From contig CP136890.1 in assembly GCA_034359265.1 (NCBI GenBank), forward strand, positions 90,607,501-90,671,500: a stretch of DNA of 64,000 nt. The letters are read 5' to 3'. Below the pieces are notes generated by a model, which had not been told where the DNA came from, did no database searches, and saw only the letters and a program-made list of their open reading frames with translations. Within the stretch, counting starts at the first letter, position 1. Each line of letters begins with the position of its first letter. The position numbers and the translations under genes are program-made. Origin of the DNA: Canna indica. Lineage: Eukaryota > Streptophyta > Magnoliopsida > Zingiberales > Cannaceae. This document shows, piece after piece, positions 23,230-35,591 of this stretch.

Positions 23230-24040
23230 GCAACCGATGACCATTGGCTAGCAGTAAAGTTCAAAACCATTTGTGGAATCAATCACATTTATTTGTATAT
23301 CTATTTGATACCTGCTCTAAAACGATTTGTTAAGGTATTAATCAAGATAATGAAGCCACATCCCTCGAAATGGTTCATTGACTTTGTCTTGAAGTATTTG
23401 GTCTTGTAAGTTTATTCTCTTCTTCAGGTGGCATCTTCCTTCTTTCCAAAATCTTTCCTTTTTTACTCCATTTAGAGCGGTTCGAAATCCCATTGGAGAA
23501 TGCTAATACAACATCACTATCTTCTTTACCAACTTTGATCCCAATGGTACTGCATTAGATTAAAAGACTCCTTCACATCCATAAGACCTTACTTTTCTTG
23601 CCCTTCAAGTCCTTACTGCATGAGTGATGCTCCTTTAATGTGATGAACTGAACTAAATTTAGATGTGCAAAACTGAGCTTATTATAAGATAGGTCAACAC
23701 AGATGAATTCATGGCCATGAAACTTAATTATTTCATTTATGTGTTCAGATACAGCATGAGCTGAGATTTTGTACCTATAATGTCTAAACCCTGCCATGCC
23801 CCTTAGATCTTTGTATATTTTGAAGGGAATTTACCATTCACCTTTCTTTTGTTATAAGCCTGATTCATATCCGAATAAACGAATTGTAACTTGTAAGGCC
23901 AAAAGTTGTCTCTGCACTTAAAGGTATCATATAATTGTCATGAAAACCAAGATAGTTTCTCTCACTTGTGTAGCATCATTAACTACAATATTTGTAGCCT
24001 CACAAAGATTTGTTGCTGAACTCCTAGGTTATACTGTTTC
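23230..24040. other. no recognised gene
   Basis: Only short open frames without recognisable similarity (for example 23573-23797, minus). It may include former intron sequence of the split kinase gene. Confidence 0.4.
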
Positions 24041-24174
24041 CTTCTTCTTCTTCTTTTGAGATAGAACACCTGGAATCTTATTCAAGAGAATTGAAAAGAT
24101 TACAAGTAGTGGGGGAGGGAGATAAAAAAAATCGAAAGTACATAATTTAAATAAGCCACTGGAAGGCAAAGTCA

Positions 24175-27100
24175 AATATGCACCCTATCGGAAAGATAGC
24201 ATCTATTACATAAACTAAAATAGCTAGCGGCGGCTGCAGCGACCGACTGAGGAGATGAGCTTTTCAGGCGAAACACCCGGGAGTTGCGTTCATACCAGAT
24301 GAACCAGGACCAAAGGATATTTAACCGTAATCTGTCCCGAAAACGAGAAGAAGAAACGCGGGCAGTGCAACATATAGGAGCCGGGATGAGCGGAAAGAAG
24401 TCCCGATGAGGGAGAGGAATAAGCTCCATCCGACGGCAGTGAACAAGCAATCAATGAACAAATGCCGGTGTGTTTCAGGGACCCCCACACACAGAGGGCA
24501 TTCCATACAAGGTATAATCCCCCACCTGGCAAGTCTATCACGGGTTAATAAGCGACGCTTAAGCCAAAGCCAGCCAAATATTGAAATCTTAGGTGGCAAT
24601 TTGTTCCGCCACAAAGAATGGTAGAAAGCAGCATCTATCCCACGGAAAGCAAGAAGTCGATATAAACTCTGCGTGGAGAATCTACCACTGGCCGCCCATC
24701 TCCATTCAATAGTATCATTTCCAGAGGCCATGCGAATAGACTCTTGGACAAAAGGAATCAGAGATGAAGAGTCAACCGGAGAGGTGAAGGAAATATCCCA
24801 GCCGCCAGTTTGCCCTTCCTCATCCATAATCCGGGCCTCAAGAATGGAACAATCTCTGCGTGAGGCAAGAGAAAATAGAACAGGGTACTTCGAGGCAATG
24901 CTACGGCCGCCGAGCCATCGGTCAGTCCATAGTTTGATGCGGCTACCGGAACCAACCGAGAAAGAGGTGCCAGTAAGAATCATCTCCAGCATAGGGACAA
25001 TGTCCTTCCAAATCGGCGATGCCCTCCTAGAGAAGGAAGAGCAGACCCAGGTTCTATAGTCACCATATAAACTGTGCAAGATTTGGACCCATGGTAGGTC
25101 GCGTCCCTGGACCACCTCCCAAAGATAGCCACCGAGGCGAGCCCGATTATGAGCATGCAAGTCCAATACCCCAAGGCCACCGGATGACCTCGGGCAGGTA
25201 ATAAAATCGCAACTGACAAGACAACGGCCGGCAATAGGACCGTCGTCGCTTCTGGTCCAAAAGAACGATCAACGTCATTTATCAATGAGCTTGAGGGCCC
25301 AAGCCGGCGCTTTGAATATAGATAGCAAATAAGCTGCGGTGCAAGTAATGGAGCTATTGACAAGAGTAAGTCGCCCAGCACGAGATAAAAGCTTACCCTG
25401 CCAAGAGCTAAGCCTTGCGTCTATTTTATTAATAAGGAGCATCTGGTCCTCCTTAGTTAGGCGGCTGATGCGAAGAGGAAGGCCAAGATATCGGAGGGGG
25501 AAAGCGGCGGCCTGACAACCAAAGGAGCGAGCGACACGCTCGGATACCTAAGTCCCACCAATAAGACTAGAGATGGAAGATTTTGCCGGGTTGATATGAA
25601 GGCCTGACGCCAACTCAAAACAGTTGAGAAGTAACCGCAGGTTAGCAATGCAGGATGCGGAGTTCCGGCAGAAGATAATCAAGTCGTCCGCAAAGAGAAA
25701 GTGAAGTATACCCCTGTGGAGCTGTTGATTCAAAACCCCCGAGATGAGGTTATTCCTAGACGCAAGAACAAGGAGGCGAGAAAGACAGTCCAAGGAAAGG
25801 ATAAATAAGGACGGAGATAAGGGGTTTCCCTGCCGAACCCCACACCGATGCCTGATGGGCAAGCTACGGTCCCCGTTGACGATGATTGAGGATTCCGTCT
25901 CGAGTAAGTGCTCAATCCAACTACGCCACTTCAGCGATAAACCACGAGCTGCGAGCATGTCTAATAAAAAGTGCCAACCCAGTGAGTCGAAAGCCTTCTC
26001 GAAATCAATCTTGAGGAGGAGACCATCTTCCTTGGTCTGATGACAGCCCCAGATGGTTTCGAATACCCCCATGTAGCTATCCAATGTGCTTTTGTGAGCC
26101 ATAAAAGCGCACTGGCTGCTATGAACTAAGGTCGGTATATAGGGTTTTAGACGAGTAAGAGAACCTTTGAGAAGAGCCGAACAATCATAGATTCTAGACT
26201 AATTGGCCTGAAGTCGATGACCCTGGAGGCACCGCCCGACTTAGGAATCAAGACAAGAAACCCGGTGTTGAACAACGAAGAGAGTCCGGCCGAAGGTGGA
26301 GTTCCTGAAAGATAAGAACTTCCTGCTAAATGATATTCCAATAAGAAAGGAAGAACTCGGCTGATAACCCATCTGGCCCAGCGGCCTTGTTCTTGCCCAA
26401 ATCTCGGAGCGCCGTACGGAGCTCCAACTCAGTGAAAGGTGAGTCTAAGGAAGTGCCAGCGGATGCAGGGAGGGAAGGAAGATCAAGAAGGGACCAATCC
26501 AGCTTCAATGAGGGCATATGGCTGTGACCAAGGAGCTGCTTGTAAAAGGAACGGAAAGCAAGAGCAATTTCCGAAGAGCTAGAAAGGATATCGGCAGAAG
26601 AGTGGAGGTGGTGAATCCAATTCTTCTTTTTCCTGAGGGAAGCCCATTGATGAAAATATTTGGAGTTCTGATCTCCGTCCTTCATCCATCTTAATTTAGC
26701 ACGTTGCCGCCAGTATAGAACGTCGTCCGCGTAGAAGTCGTCAAGCTCCGATTTACGAGATTTCAGGAGCTAGAGCTCAGCGGAAGAAAGAGGCCGAGAA
26801 ACCGCCTTAGAGTTAAGACGATCGATATCAACTTCAAGAGATCGCTTTCGGATATTATTCTCTCGCTTGCTTAGAGAGGCCCACTGTTGAATAACATGAC
26901 GCAGCTTCTTCCATCTCCTAACCCAACGATCCGAGGCTGAGGGTGAGGGGATAGGTTCGTCCCAGGCCGCTTGGATGATTTAACGGAAGGAATCCCTACG
27001 TAACCACCAGTTCTCCATACGGAACCATCGTGCGCCAAGGCACGAAGAAATACCCGCGCGAAAAAGGAGAGCGTTGTGATCGGAGACCCGACGTTCACCG

Positions 27101-27764
27101 CCAATAACAGCCGCGAGAGGGAGGGCGAGGGACGTCGGAAGGGAGATTAGCACCCTGTCGAGCTTAGCAAGGCGCGGAGAGGGCTGATTATTAGACCAGG
27201 TGTAATTGCGGCCCTTGATGGGAAGGTCGAGTAATTCCCTATCCGAGATAATCCGTGAAAGTAACGCAGAGTCAACCAGGGAACCTGGCAATTTTTTCGC
27301 TCATGCATGAAGCGGGTTACGTTGAAGTCATCGCCTATAATGTAGCATGCCGATGGATCCAAGAGAAGGCCATCCAATTCGTTGAAGAAGTCACGGCGAC
27401 CCGCTCGACGCGGAGGACCATATACACTGATGAAAGTAAAGAAATGTTTAGATGAGATCTGCTCCAGCTTAGCTAAGAGAATGCGGCAACTAGAAAACGT
27501 TGATACATAATGCCATTGAGACTCATCCCATATAAGAACATGGCCATCGGCCAGACCTACAGCGTCAGAAGAAATAAAGGCGGGCTGGGAGAAGCCAGTC
27601 AACTGCTTGACACATGAAGAAGAGACCCTAGTAAGCTTCGTTTCCTGTAATGCCACCACAGAGCAGTGAACCTCTTTGACGTAGCACCGAACCATATATC
27701 GCTTGGCACCACAGCTTAAGCCACAAACGTTCCAAAACATTGAGGAGAAGTTTGCGATTGACAT
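24175..27764 (-). pseudogene. LINE ORF2 (endonuclease, reverse transcriptase, zf-RVT), frameshifted
   Basis: From the 5' side: an APE-type endonuclease with FWNVCGL (Asn), LQETKL (Glu), VYGPP, IIGDDFNVTRF and, after a frameshift, VSDHNALLF (27764-26980). Next come KKKNWIHHL and KAAGPDGLSAEFF (26685-26326), then a reverse transcriptase with LLKIDFEKAFDSLGW, GVRQGNPLSPSLF and the catalytic FADDLIIF (26102-25548). The C-terminal zf-RVT region has KLPPKISIFGWLWLKRRLL and CPLCVGVPETHRHLFIDC (25166-24321). The order is that of plant L1-like LINEs. About ten frame changes or stops separate the blocks, so it is inactive even though the RT active-site Asp pair is kept. Confidence 0.88.
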
Positions 27765-27803
27765 GAGAAAGGTAGCAACCTGCGGAGGGATAGACCGCAG
27801 ACA

Positions 27804-28243
27804 TGGTTTAAAATCTCGGTACCGGTACCGATTTCGGTCATCGGCCGGTACCGATTTCGGTCACCAGCCGGTACTGGTACCGTACCGTACCGGCACACGG
27901 TACGGTCCAATATGAAAATTGCATACCGGCGGGTTTTTTTTAAAAAAAAAGAAATAACTCCAAATATCCATACCGGACGGTATGCATATAATACCGCCCA
28001 AACCGGACGGTATGAACCCGAAACAAGTGGCCTCAGCGTCGTTGGCTGGCCCAATAGTACTAAGGCCTCATACCGCCTCATACCACCCATACCGGGCAGT
28101 ATATGACAAAATACCGCCATATACCACCCGGTATACCTAATATACCCGGTTTTTTCAAATACCGAGTATATCGTATACCGAAAACCTAAAAAATCGGTAA
28201 ATACCGGGCTTATCGTACCGTACCGGGCGAGATTTTAAACCGT
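27804..28243. mobile_element. MITE with GGTACCG-rich interior (copy 1)
   Basis: Termini are inverted: GGTTTAAAATCTCG at the left and CGAGATTTTAAACC at the right. The interior is rich in GGTACCG/CCGGTAT motifs. Flanks are direct repeats GACCGCAGAC (27793-27802 and 28244-28253), a target of about 9-11 bp that suggests a Mutator-like or similar origin. There is no coding capacity. A second copy is at 35921-36317. Confidence 0.78.
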
Positions 28244-28254
28244 GACCGCAGACA

Positions 28255-29751
28255 CTAAGCAGAATTCCTCGTCGAGGAGCCCGACAAAGCCATAATAATA
28301 TCATAGGCGAGAGCAGATAATATGAAGCCGAGATTGTGAATTTTTGCCAACAGAGAGAGGTTTGAGACGGAGGAGACAATGGTCATCAGCTGCAAACCCA
28401 ATGGGGAATCATCACTAGAACCTTGCGGAGAAGGAGATGAAGGTGTCAATCTATGGGTATGACTCGACAAGTCTTTGTTGAGCAATGCCTTTCTGCGTTC
28501 CGCACGTAGGACGCAGTGGAGCGGAGGCTGACCCGAGGAGCGGAGACGGCGGCTACGTCTCACCACGACTCGGGGGCCGCGGCGAGGCCGTCGGGAGTAA
28601 ACCTTGTGGAAGTGAGACTCCATACTATTTTCTTCAGAAAGAGACGAAGAAAATGATCCATCTAAAGAGAAGTGAACAGCATTGAGCGAAGGCGAGGCAG
28701 CGGCTGGACGCGATAAGTCACCATCCGATAGGAGAGACGAAATCCGATAGAGACAAGCGGATGCGGATGTGAAGGACCGTGGGCAGGACCCCCAACCCGA
28801 GCGGAAGGGGCAGCAACGTCAAATAATAGGCCCATAGTCAATCGGTGAAGCCCGTCAAGGTCCATAAGGGCACCACTATAATTTGTCACAAACTTCACGA
28901 CAAAACCCGTAAGAACCAAAATAGGAGCAAATCGTCCCGCGGAGCAGATATCCAAGGTACAACCTGAGCTCCACTCCCGAGCCAACGAAGCCAAAAAATG
29001 GCAAGCGAGCCTGAAGACCATCTCGGGGGGACAGGAGGAAAGCTCGGAAAGGAAATGAGGGACAACGATCTCCTGCAGAGCCCGATCCTCCGTACTACGA
29101 GAAGACCAGCAAGGCCTGCAATACACCGTACGAACAACGTCGTTTGTCGCAAGCTGAAAAGGCGACACCTCAGCACCGATCGGCACTGAGGTCGCCGGCG
29201 GGCTCAGAGGAAGAGGCACCACACCCGAGGCTAAGGAATCCACGGAGCTAGCCGACGGAGGAGGAGGCGGGGGCGACGGAGGAGGAAGAAACATCCGACA
29301 GAGATGAGGAAGTATCCCCCCTAAACTGAAGCTCAGGAAGAGATTCAGATGGAGGGACATCATTGAAATCATCATTGGGGTCCGGCCCGCCCATGTCGAA
29401 AGGCGCCGCGGGAGAAGACTCGGCGTCATCGAAAATCCATCTATACCAGGAAATATCGATATATACAGAGTAGCGGCAACCTTCGGAGACGGCGACGATG
29501 GAACGGAGAATGAGATTGAGAGCTCGGACCCGAACACGGACATGACAGGAAGAGAGCACAGACCATCTCAGCGATCGAGCATCCAAGGCATCAAAGGCGC
29601 CGAACGGGCAGATCATATTTGCCAAAGCCTCTTCGTTCCAAAAGATCATCGGGAGACCCGATAACTCGAGACCGACACTGAGCTCATAGCAAGGAACAAC
29701 CTCGAAGGGCACATCACAAGACCAATCGCTGATGGAGAGCGAAGCAGCACC
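28255..29751 (-). pseudogene. LINE ORF1, downstream part
   Basis: The minus-strand frame continuing from 35216 has CDVPFEVVPCYELSVGLEL, LPMIFWNEEALANMICPF and LDARSLRWSVLSSC. This resembles the central nucleic-acid-binding region (DUF4283-type) of plant LINE ORF1 proteins. The C-terminal region ends RNSA and stop at 28255-28257, with QLMTIVSSVSNLSLLAKI before it. Frames change several times and no intact CCHC knuckle is seen. The assignment rests on position upstream of ORF2 and on these motifs. Confidence 0.6.
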
Positions 29752-30188
29752 TGTTACGAATGCACGTAACATGGCACCCATCCATGAGGACAGGACAACG
29801 GCAGAGAAGCTGACGCGTGTACGTGGTGTGAGATTAAACAACAGGAATAAAACAACGGCGGACGAGGGGACACGTATGCGCAGGAGGCCACAATACTTAG
29901 ACGATTATGCGATGTAATAACTAATGTATTAGAAACTATAAATAGGCATCTAATGAGAAATAAAGATAGCTTTTGGTTGATTAAACCCAGATCCTCTTCT
30001 ACCTCCTCTGCTCTCTCTATCTCTCTCCATTCTCTACCTCTCTCTCTCTCTCTCTCTTTCTGCTCTCACTCTGCGTTCCTGCGGGTGGATCATCGAACTC
30101 AAGCTTGAGGGTGACGACTGCGCAGTGAGATGGACGATTTGGCGTTGATGGCCGATCGATCTGGGACTGTCAGGTAATGTGCCTGACA
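29752..30188 (+). repeat. 5' LTR of the gypsy element
   Basis: 437 bp, TGTTACGAATGC...GTGCCTGACA. TATA box TATAAATA at 29937-29944, then a CT-rich leader and a short (CT)n run. Confidence 0.93.
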
Positions 30189-30234
30189 TTGGTGCTTTCA
30201 TTGAGATCATTGCTATTGTATTTTTCTCGAAATC

Positions 30235-31330
30235 TTGGATCGATCGATTGTTGAGAGCATTATGGAAACGCGATCTCAAACCATCGCCGAATCGGTCAAG
30301 ATCTTGCAAGAAGCCAATCTGAGGCATGAACAGATACTGGGGGCAATGCAAACCAGCTTAGAAAACCAACAACAGACGATGGATGCTCAACAAAAGCTGC
30401 TTCAGACTATTTCTTCGCAGATCACCATCTTGAATAACCAGATGGTCCAAATGGCTAAGATCAAGTCCGAGGCCACTGGATCGGGCAGTCCTGCGAGCTC
30501 AGCTCCGATGCGATGGAAATCGTCATCCCGTGGGGAGACGGTAGATGAGGATGAGTTCCCATTCCCACCGAAGCCACCACAAGTCGAGTTACCCATTTTT
30601 AACGGGACGGATGCAGAAGACTGGATAGCATCCGCCGAAGATTTTTTCGAGTTTTACTCGACGGAGGATCAACATCGAGTAACAATGGCATCGTTCCGCA
30701 TGGAAGGCTTGGCGAAGAAATGGTTCAGATGGATGCAACATCGAAAACAGTTATCGGGATGGAATCATCTCGTGGAGGCGATTCGTCGCCGCTTCGAGCC
30801 GACCGATTTAGAACCCCCAGAAGGGCAATTAACCAAGCTGATGCAGTCCTCCACTGTGGAAGATCGAATATGAGGGCATATTTGAGGACCTGGCTCTGTG
30901 CACGAGCCAATTGCCAGAATCCTTCCTGATTAATTGCTTTGTATCCGGTTTACGAGCGGACGTAAAGACGGAAGTGCTGACGCAGCTGCCTACAACCATG
31001 CATGACGCGGTGACATTGGCCAGAAGATACGAAGCTAAAATCAATGCGAGTAGGCGCAATACTTTACCATACGTAACGAACAAAGGTCCGCCATTGCTGC
31101 CGACACCTGCCCGAGGAGTCAGCTCAACAACAGCAGTGTCCACTAATAATCGAGCGTCATGGGCGGCGGCGCCAATACTGCGGCCCGCAAATAACGCCAT
31201 CACTGCTTCCTCGAAGGCTAGTCCGAGAAGAATAACGTCGATCGAAGCACAAAAACGGAAGGAGTAGGGTCTGTGCTTCTATTGCGACGAAAAATACACC
31301 TGGGGGCATAAGTGCCTATCACCTCAGCTG
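30235..31330 (+). pseudogene. gypsy gag, frameshifted
   Basis: The frame from about 30235 (first ATG of the ORF at 30235, with METRSQTIAES at 30259) contains a coiled N-terminal region (QEANLRHEQILGAMQ) and the retrotrans_gag core (LPIFNGTDAEDWI, FRMEGLAKKWFRWM, LTKLMQ). One extra base near 30860 (VEDRI then TGA) shifts the frame. The rest of gag continues at 30880-31264 (FEDLALCTSQL, FINCFVSGLRADVK-like) to a TAG at 31265-31267. The zinc knuckle follows ([14 protein letters not shown]), joined in frame to the protease region. These lesions would prevent an intact Gag-Pol. Confidence 0.85.
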
Positions 31331-31333
31331 TTT

Positions 31334-34300
31334 ATGTTAGATGACAAGGCGGCGACGGGTGGTGTTGAAGGAGATAGTGAGCTGACGCCGGAGATTCCTG
31401 ATATGGAGTCGACTGAGTCCACATTGATATCTTACAATGCCATGTCGGGGTGCTTTTCTCCGATGACTCTGCGCTTCCAGGGGTCCATTCGAGGGAGGAT
31501 TGTGCAAGTGCTACTCGATGGGGGAAGCACACATAATTTCATTCAGACTCGAGTAGCTAAACACCTTGGCATGTTGATTGAGCCCACGCCAGCCTTCGGA
31601 GTAATGGTTGGCAGCGGCGACAGAATTCAGAATGAAGGAGTTATTCGCAACTTGGAAATTAGCATACAAGGAAGCTCTGTAACTACTGATTTCTACATTT
31701 TGCCAATTAAGGGATCCGAGGTGGTGTTAGGGGTGGCCTGGATGGCCACTCTTGGACCTGTGGTAATGGACTTTGCCAACCAAGTGTTCGAATTCAAACT
31801 GGGAGGCCAAGAACACTCATGGAAAGGATTGAGCAGTCGACAGCCTGAGCAAGTTAACTGTCAATCTCTACGGAGGATGTGTGGTAACCAGTCCATAGCT
31901 GAATTATATCAGCTAGAATTGGTTAGTACAGAGGAAGTGATTCCATGCATAAACAGTGAACTCCAGCGGGTGGTGGAGGAATTTCCAGAAGTGTTCCAAG
32001 AGATGCGGGGGCTACCACCAAGTCGACGAACTGATCACTGTATTCCTCTTCAGGTGAACCACCCTCCGGTGAACGTGAAGCCTTATCGATATTCGTACTT
32101 TCAAAAAGAGGAATTAGAAAGGCAAGTTCAACAAATGCTCGCTGAAGGATTGATTCGAGCAAGTAACAGTTCATTTTCATCGCCCGTCCTGCTAGTAAAA
32201 AAAAAAGATGGGACGTGGCGATTTTGCGTCGACTATCGCGCACTTAATGCGGCCACCATTAAGGACCGATTTCCTATACCTACCGCCAATGAACTGTACG
32301 ATGAATTGGGTGGAGCTGCGGTCTTCTCCAAACTCGACCTGCTTGCGGGATATCACCAGATCTGGGTCAACAAAGATGACATCCACAAAACTGCCTTCCG
32401 GACGCATGAGGGGCACTACGAATTTTTGGTGATGCCTTTCGGCCTCACCAACGCGCCCTCCACCTTCCAGGCGATGATGAATATCATTTTCAAACCTTAC
32501 CTACGTAAGTTTTTACTGGTTTTTTTCGATGATATCCTGGTATATAGCAGGACCATGGAAGATCATAAGGATCATCTTCGGAGGGTACTGCAAGTCCTCA
32601 AGGATCAACAACTGGTGGCCAAACGATCTAAATGCTCCTTCGGCAGTAGTTCTATTGAATACCTGGGCCACATCATCTCAGCAGGAAGTTTGCATGTTGA
32701 CCCCAGAAAGATAGCAGCCATCAAAGCATGGCCTCCACCTCGAAACCTGAAGGAGTTGAGAGGATTCTTGGGCCTTGCTGGCTATTATAGGCGCTTCATC
32801 AAAAATTTCGCTCAACTAGCAGCGCCCCTCACTGACTTAATGAGAAAAGGAGCTTTTGCTTGGAATGACAAAACAACGGACGCTCTGGAGCAACTCAAAG
32901 ATGTGTTAAGCAGTGCCCCAGTGCTAACATTGCCGGACTTTAGCAAAACATTCACAGTGGAGACTGATGCTTCAGGGTATGGGATTGGAGCAGTCCTCAG
33001 CCAAGATAAGAAACCCATATCATATTTCAGTCAGAAATTGTCACTTCGCATGCAAGCAGCACCCACCTATCAGAGGGAAATGTTCGCGATCAGCCAAGCC
33101 GTGAAAAAGTGACGGCAATATCTGTTGGGAAGAAAATTTATAATCATCACCGACCAATGCTCACTGAGAGAGCTTACCACTCAGATCATACAAACGCCAG
33201 AGCAGCAAAAATGGTTAGTTAAACTCATAGGGTATAACTTTGAAATCCAATACCGCTCTGGTAAGTTAAATGGAGCCGCCGATGCCTTGTCGAGAGAACC
33301 TTCATATTCCTCTTTAGCTGTATCGCAGCCGATTTTTGGAATATTGGAGGAAATCAGAAGGTTGAACAGGGAAAATGAGGAGATGAAAATTTTACAACAG
33401 CAGGCTAAGGAATCACCTGATGAAGGTTATGAAATCAGAGATGGAATTCTTTTGCTTCGGAATCAAATTGTCATACCAAATGACCGGACACTCAAGTCAA
33501 TATTAGTTAGAGAATTCCATAGTTCATCCATAGGGGGGCATGCTGGAGTAAGCCGAACGCATCATCGATTGGCTTTGAATTTTTACTGGAAATCCATGCG
33601 TCGCGATGTCAGGGACTTCGTCAACCACTGCCAAGTTTGCCAACGTTTAAAGGTGGAACAAATGTCACCAGCTAGGTTGCTTCAGCCATTACCCATACCC
33701 AATGAGGTATTTGAAGATGTGTCGATGGATTTCATCACTAACCTTCCTATCTCCAATGGAAAGACAGATATTATGGTGGTGGTTGATCGCCTTGCAAAAT
33801 ACGGTCACTTCATTTCCTTACCTCGACATTATTCAACAGAGAAAGTAGCTGAAGTTTTTATCAAAGGGGTGGTGAGATTGCACGGGCTACCTCGATCAAT
33901 AGTCAGTGATCGAGATAGCCATTTTGTGAGTGAACTCTGGCGTGAGTTATCTCGGTTGCAGGGGACGGAACTCAGTTTCAGCTCCTCGTACCACCCGCAG
34001 ACTGACGGGCAAACGGAGGCACTTAACCGGTGTTTGGAGATGTACCTCCGCAGCTTCGTATATGAGGAACCGGCTCAGTGGGAAAACTTCCTGGCATGGG
34101 CAGAATACTGGTACAACACTTCCTACCAGTCTTCTGCCGGAATGACGTCGTTTCAGGCGTTATACGGAAGAGAACCTCCACAATTGATCCAGTATGCAGG
34201 AGGATCTAGTACCAATTCACTGGCGGATAGAGTATTGATGAAACGAGATGAGATACTGAAATTACTCAAAGCGAATCAGATGAGAGCGCAACAACGCATG

Positions 34301-34915
34301 AAGGCGCATGCTGACAAGAAACGGAGGAATGTGGAGTTCGGAGTGGGCGATTGGGTGTTTGTAAAACTACAGCCTTATCGCCAGCTCTCGATTCGGCTTG
34401 TAAGGCAACAGAAATTGGGAGCCCGTTTCTTCGGACCCTTTAAAATCGTTCAGAAGATTGGGAAGGTGGCATACAAATTGGAGTTACCGCCGGCCGCTAA
34501 GCTGCACCCGGTATTCCACGTCTCGGTGTTGAAGCTCTATAGGGGAAATCCCAGCTTGCAAATAACCCCCTTGCCGTTGCTGGAGGTCGCACCGGAGGTT
34601 ATGTCGGGTACGGGTCACTCGGAAGTTATACCAGTCAGCGTAGAGCCGGACCCTGAAGGAACTACTGAGGCAGCATCTCCGATGAGGGGGGCGCAGGCTG
34701 AGGGTAAACAAAACCTCGTGGACGAGGTTCTATTTGGGGAAGGAAGTAATATTACGAATGCACGTAACATGGCACCCATCCATGAGGACGGGACAACGGC
34801 GGAGAAGCTGACGCGTGTACGTGGTGCGAGATTAAACAACAGGAATAAAACAACGGCGGACGAGGGGACACGTATGCGCAGGAGGCCACAATACTTAGAC
34901 GATTATGCGATGTAA
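31334..34915 (+). pseudogene. gypsy pol: protease, RT, RNase H, integrase, one internal stop
   Basis: The protease has [11 protein letters not shown] (about 31514), where D-S/T-G is expected but D-G-G is read. Reverse transcriptase runs about 32070-32770 with [22 protein letters not shown] and catalytic FFDDILVY (about 32522-32545). RNase H has [14 protein letters not shown]; a TGA at 33110-33112 replaces the expected Trp before RQYLLGR, and the frame then continues unchanged. Integrase has the H-H-C-C zinc site (HAGVSRTHH, CQVCQ; 33540-33645) and the D-D-E core (DFITNLP, VSDRDSHF, HPQTDGQTEALNR). The end carries LHPVFHVSVLKLY; no convincing chromodomain follows. The last codons read into the 3' LTR, so the ORF stop at 34915 lies in the LTR. 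Confidence 0.92.
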
Positions 34916-35032
34916 TAACTAGTGTATTAGAAACTATAAATAGGCATCTAATGAGAAATAAAGATAGCTTTTGGTTGATTAAACCCAGATCCCCTTCTCC
35001 CTCCTCTGCTCTCTCTATCTCTCTCCATTCTC

Positions 35033-35083
<51 letters not shown>

Positions 35084-35210
35084 GCTCTCACTCTGCGTTC
35101 CTGCGGGTGGATCATCGAACTCAAGCTTGAGGGTGACGACTGCGCAGCGAGATGGACGACGCGGCGTTGATGGCCGATCGATCTGGGACTGTCAGGTAAT
35201 GTGCCTGACA
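34750..35210 (+). repeat. 3' LTR of the gypsy element
   Basis: 461 bp, nearly identical to the 5' LTR but starting TATTACG instead of TGTTACG. TATA box at 34935-34942; the (CT)n tract (about 35037-35079) is longer than in the 5' LTR and accounts for the length difference. The purine-rich GGGGAAGGAAG lies just upstream. Confidence 0.93.
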
Positions 35211-35215
35211 GCACC

Positions 35216-35591
35216 CCACCTGAATGACCAACGTCGGAGCAAGGAGATCTTGTAGTAAGAGTAACGCTCAGCTGGAGAAGTGATCAAGTAACGACCTAGG
35301 CTGAGGGTTCGCTGCCTCCATTTCCCTCTATGAGAGGCCTCATCCCGGAAGCAAGAGGCGAGGAACCCGGCAATGTCAGCCTCCTCACGAATTGCATCGG
35401 TCACGGTCACCACGACGCACCGCTCATGCAAATATCCTACCCTGTTAAGAGTAGATGATGAAGGATGCAAATGAAGCTCAATCGAAGAAGGGCAGTCGGT
35501 TTCGTTACAACGCGAAGACACCGGACCATAATTGGCTTCGTCACAACGCGAAGACACCGGACCATAATCGGCTTCGTCACAACGCGAAGAA
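35216..35591 (-). pseudogene. LINE ORF1, upstream part, with 36-bp tandem repeat
   Basis: The minus-strand frame runs from about 35590 through SSRCDEADYGPVSSRC... to RGKWRQRTLSLGRYLI and SFRWGA, then continues on the far side of the gypsy element. A 36-bp unit containing CACAACGCGAAGACACCGG repeats three times (about 35495-35592), giving the RCDEA-type protein repeat. At 35592 the sequence switches to LINE sequence of the opposite orientation. Confidence 0.6.

Larger units (their letters stand above)
29752..35210 (+). mobile_element. Ty3-gypsy LTR retrotransposon, nearly complete, inactivated
   Basis: The 5,459-bp element has 5' and 3' LTRs (29752-30188, 34750-35210) and a perfect 5-bp target duplication, GCACC (29747-29751 and 35211-35215). 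A primer-binding site beginning TGGTGCTTTCATTGA sits 1 bp after the 5' LTR. Gag, protease, RT, RNase H and integrase are all present in gypsy order. The LTRs differ by about ten substitutions (roughly 2-2.5%) plus the length of a CT tract, so insertion was fairly recent. Three lesions break the polyprotein. It inserted into ORF1 of a LINE. Confidence 0.95.
24041..35591 (-). mobile_element. LINE (plant L1-type) non-LTR retrotransposon, split by a gypsy element and a MITE
   Basis: On the minus strand the order is ORF1 (35591-35216, then 29751-28255), ORF2 with endonuclease, reverse transcriptase and zf-RVT (27764-24175), and a 3' end with a GAA-type simple tail (24041-24056 reads CTTCTTC... on plus). 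The gypsy element at 29752-35210 interrupts ORF1. With one copy of its target (GCACC) kept, the ORF1 frame joins across the insertion (SFRWGA to SLSISDW). A MITE lies between ORF1 and ORF2 (27804-28243). Both ORFs are fragmented. The 5' end abuts an inverted LINE fragment at 35592, and no target duplication of the LINE itself was found. Confidence 0.8.

Noticed and set aside
28662..29543. 293-codon minus-strand open frame as a separate gene
   Set aside because: It overlaps LINE ORF1 in another frame, has low-complexity Pro/Ser content and no recognisable domain.
29248..29841. 197-codon minus-strand open frame as one protein
   Set aside because: Its first 30 codons are antisense gypsy LTR; only the rest belongs to LINE ORF1.
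33125..34915. Intact integrase gene as a domesticated transposase
   Set aside because: It is in frame with RT/RNase H across a single TGA and ends in the LTR, with a target duplication around the whole element; it is an ordinary gypsy pol part.
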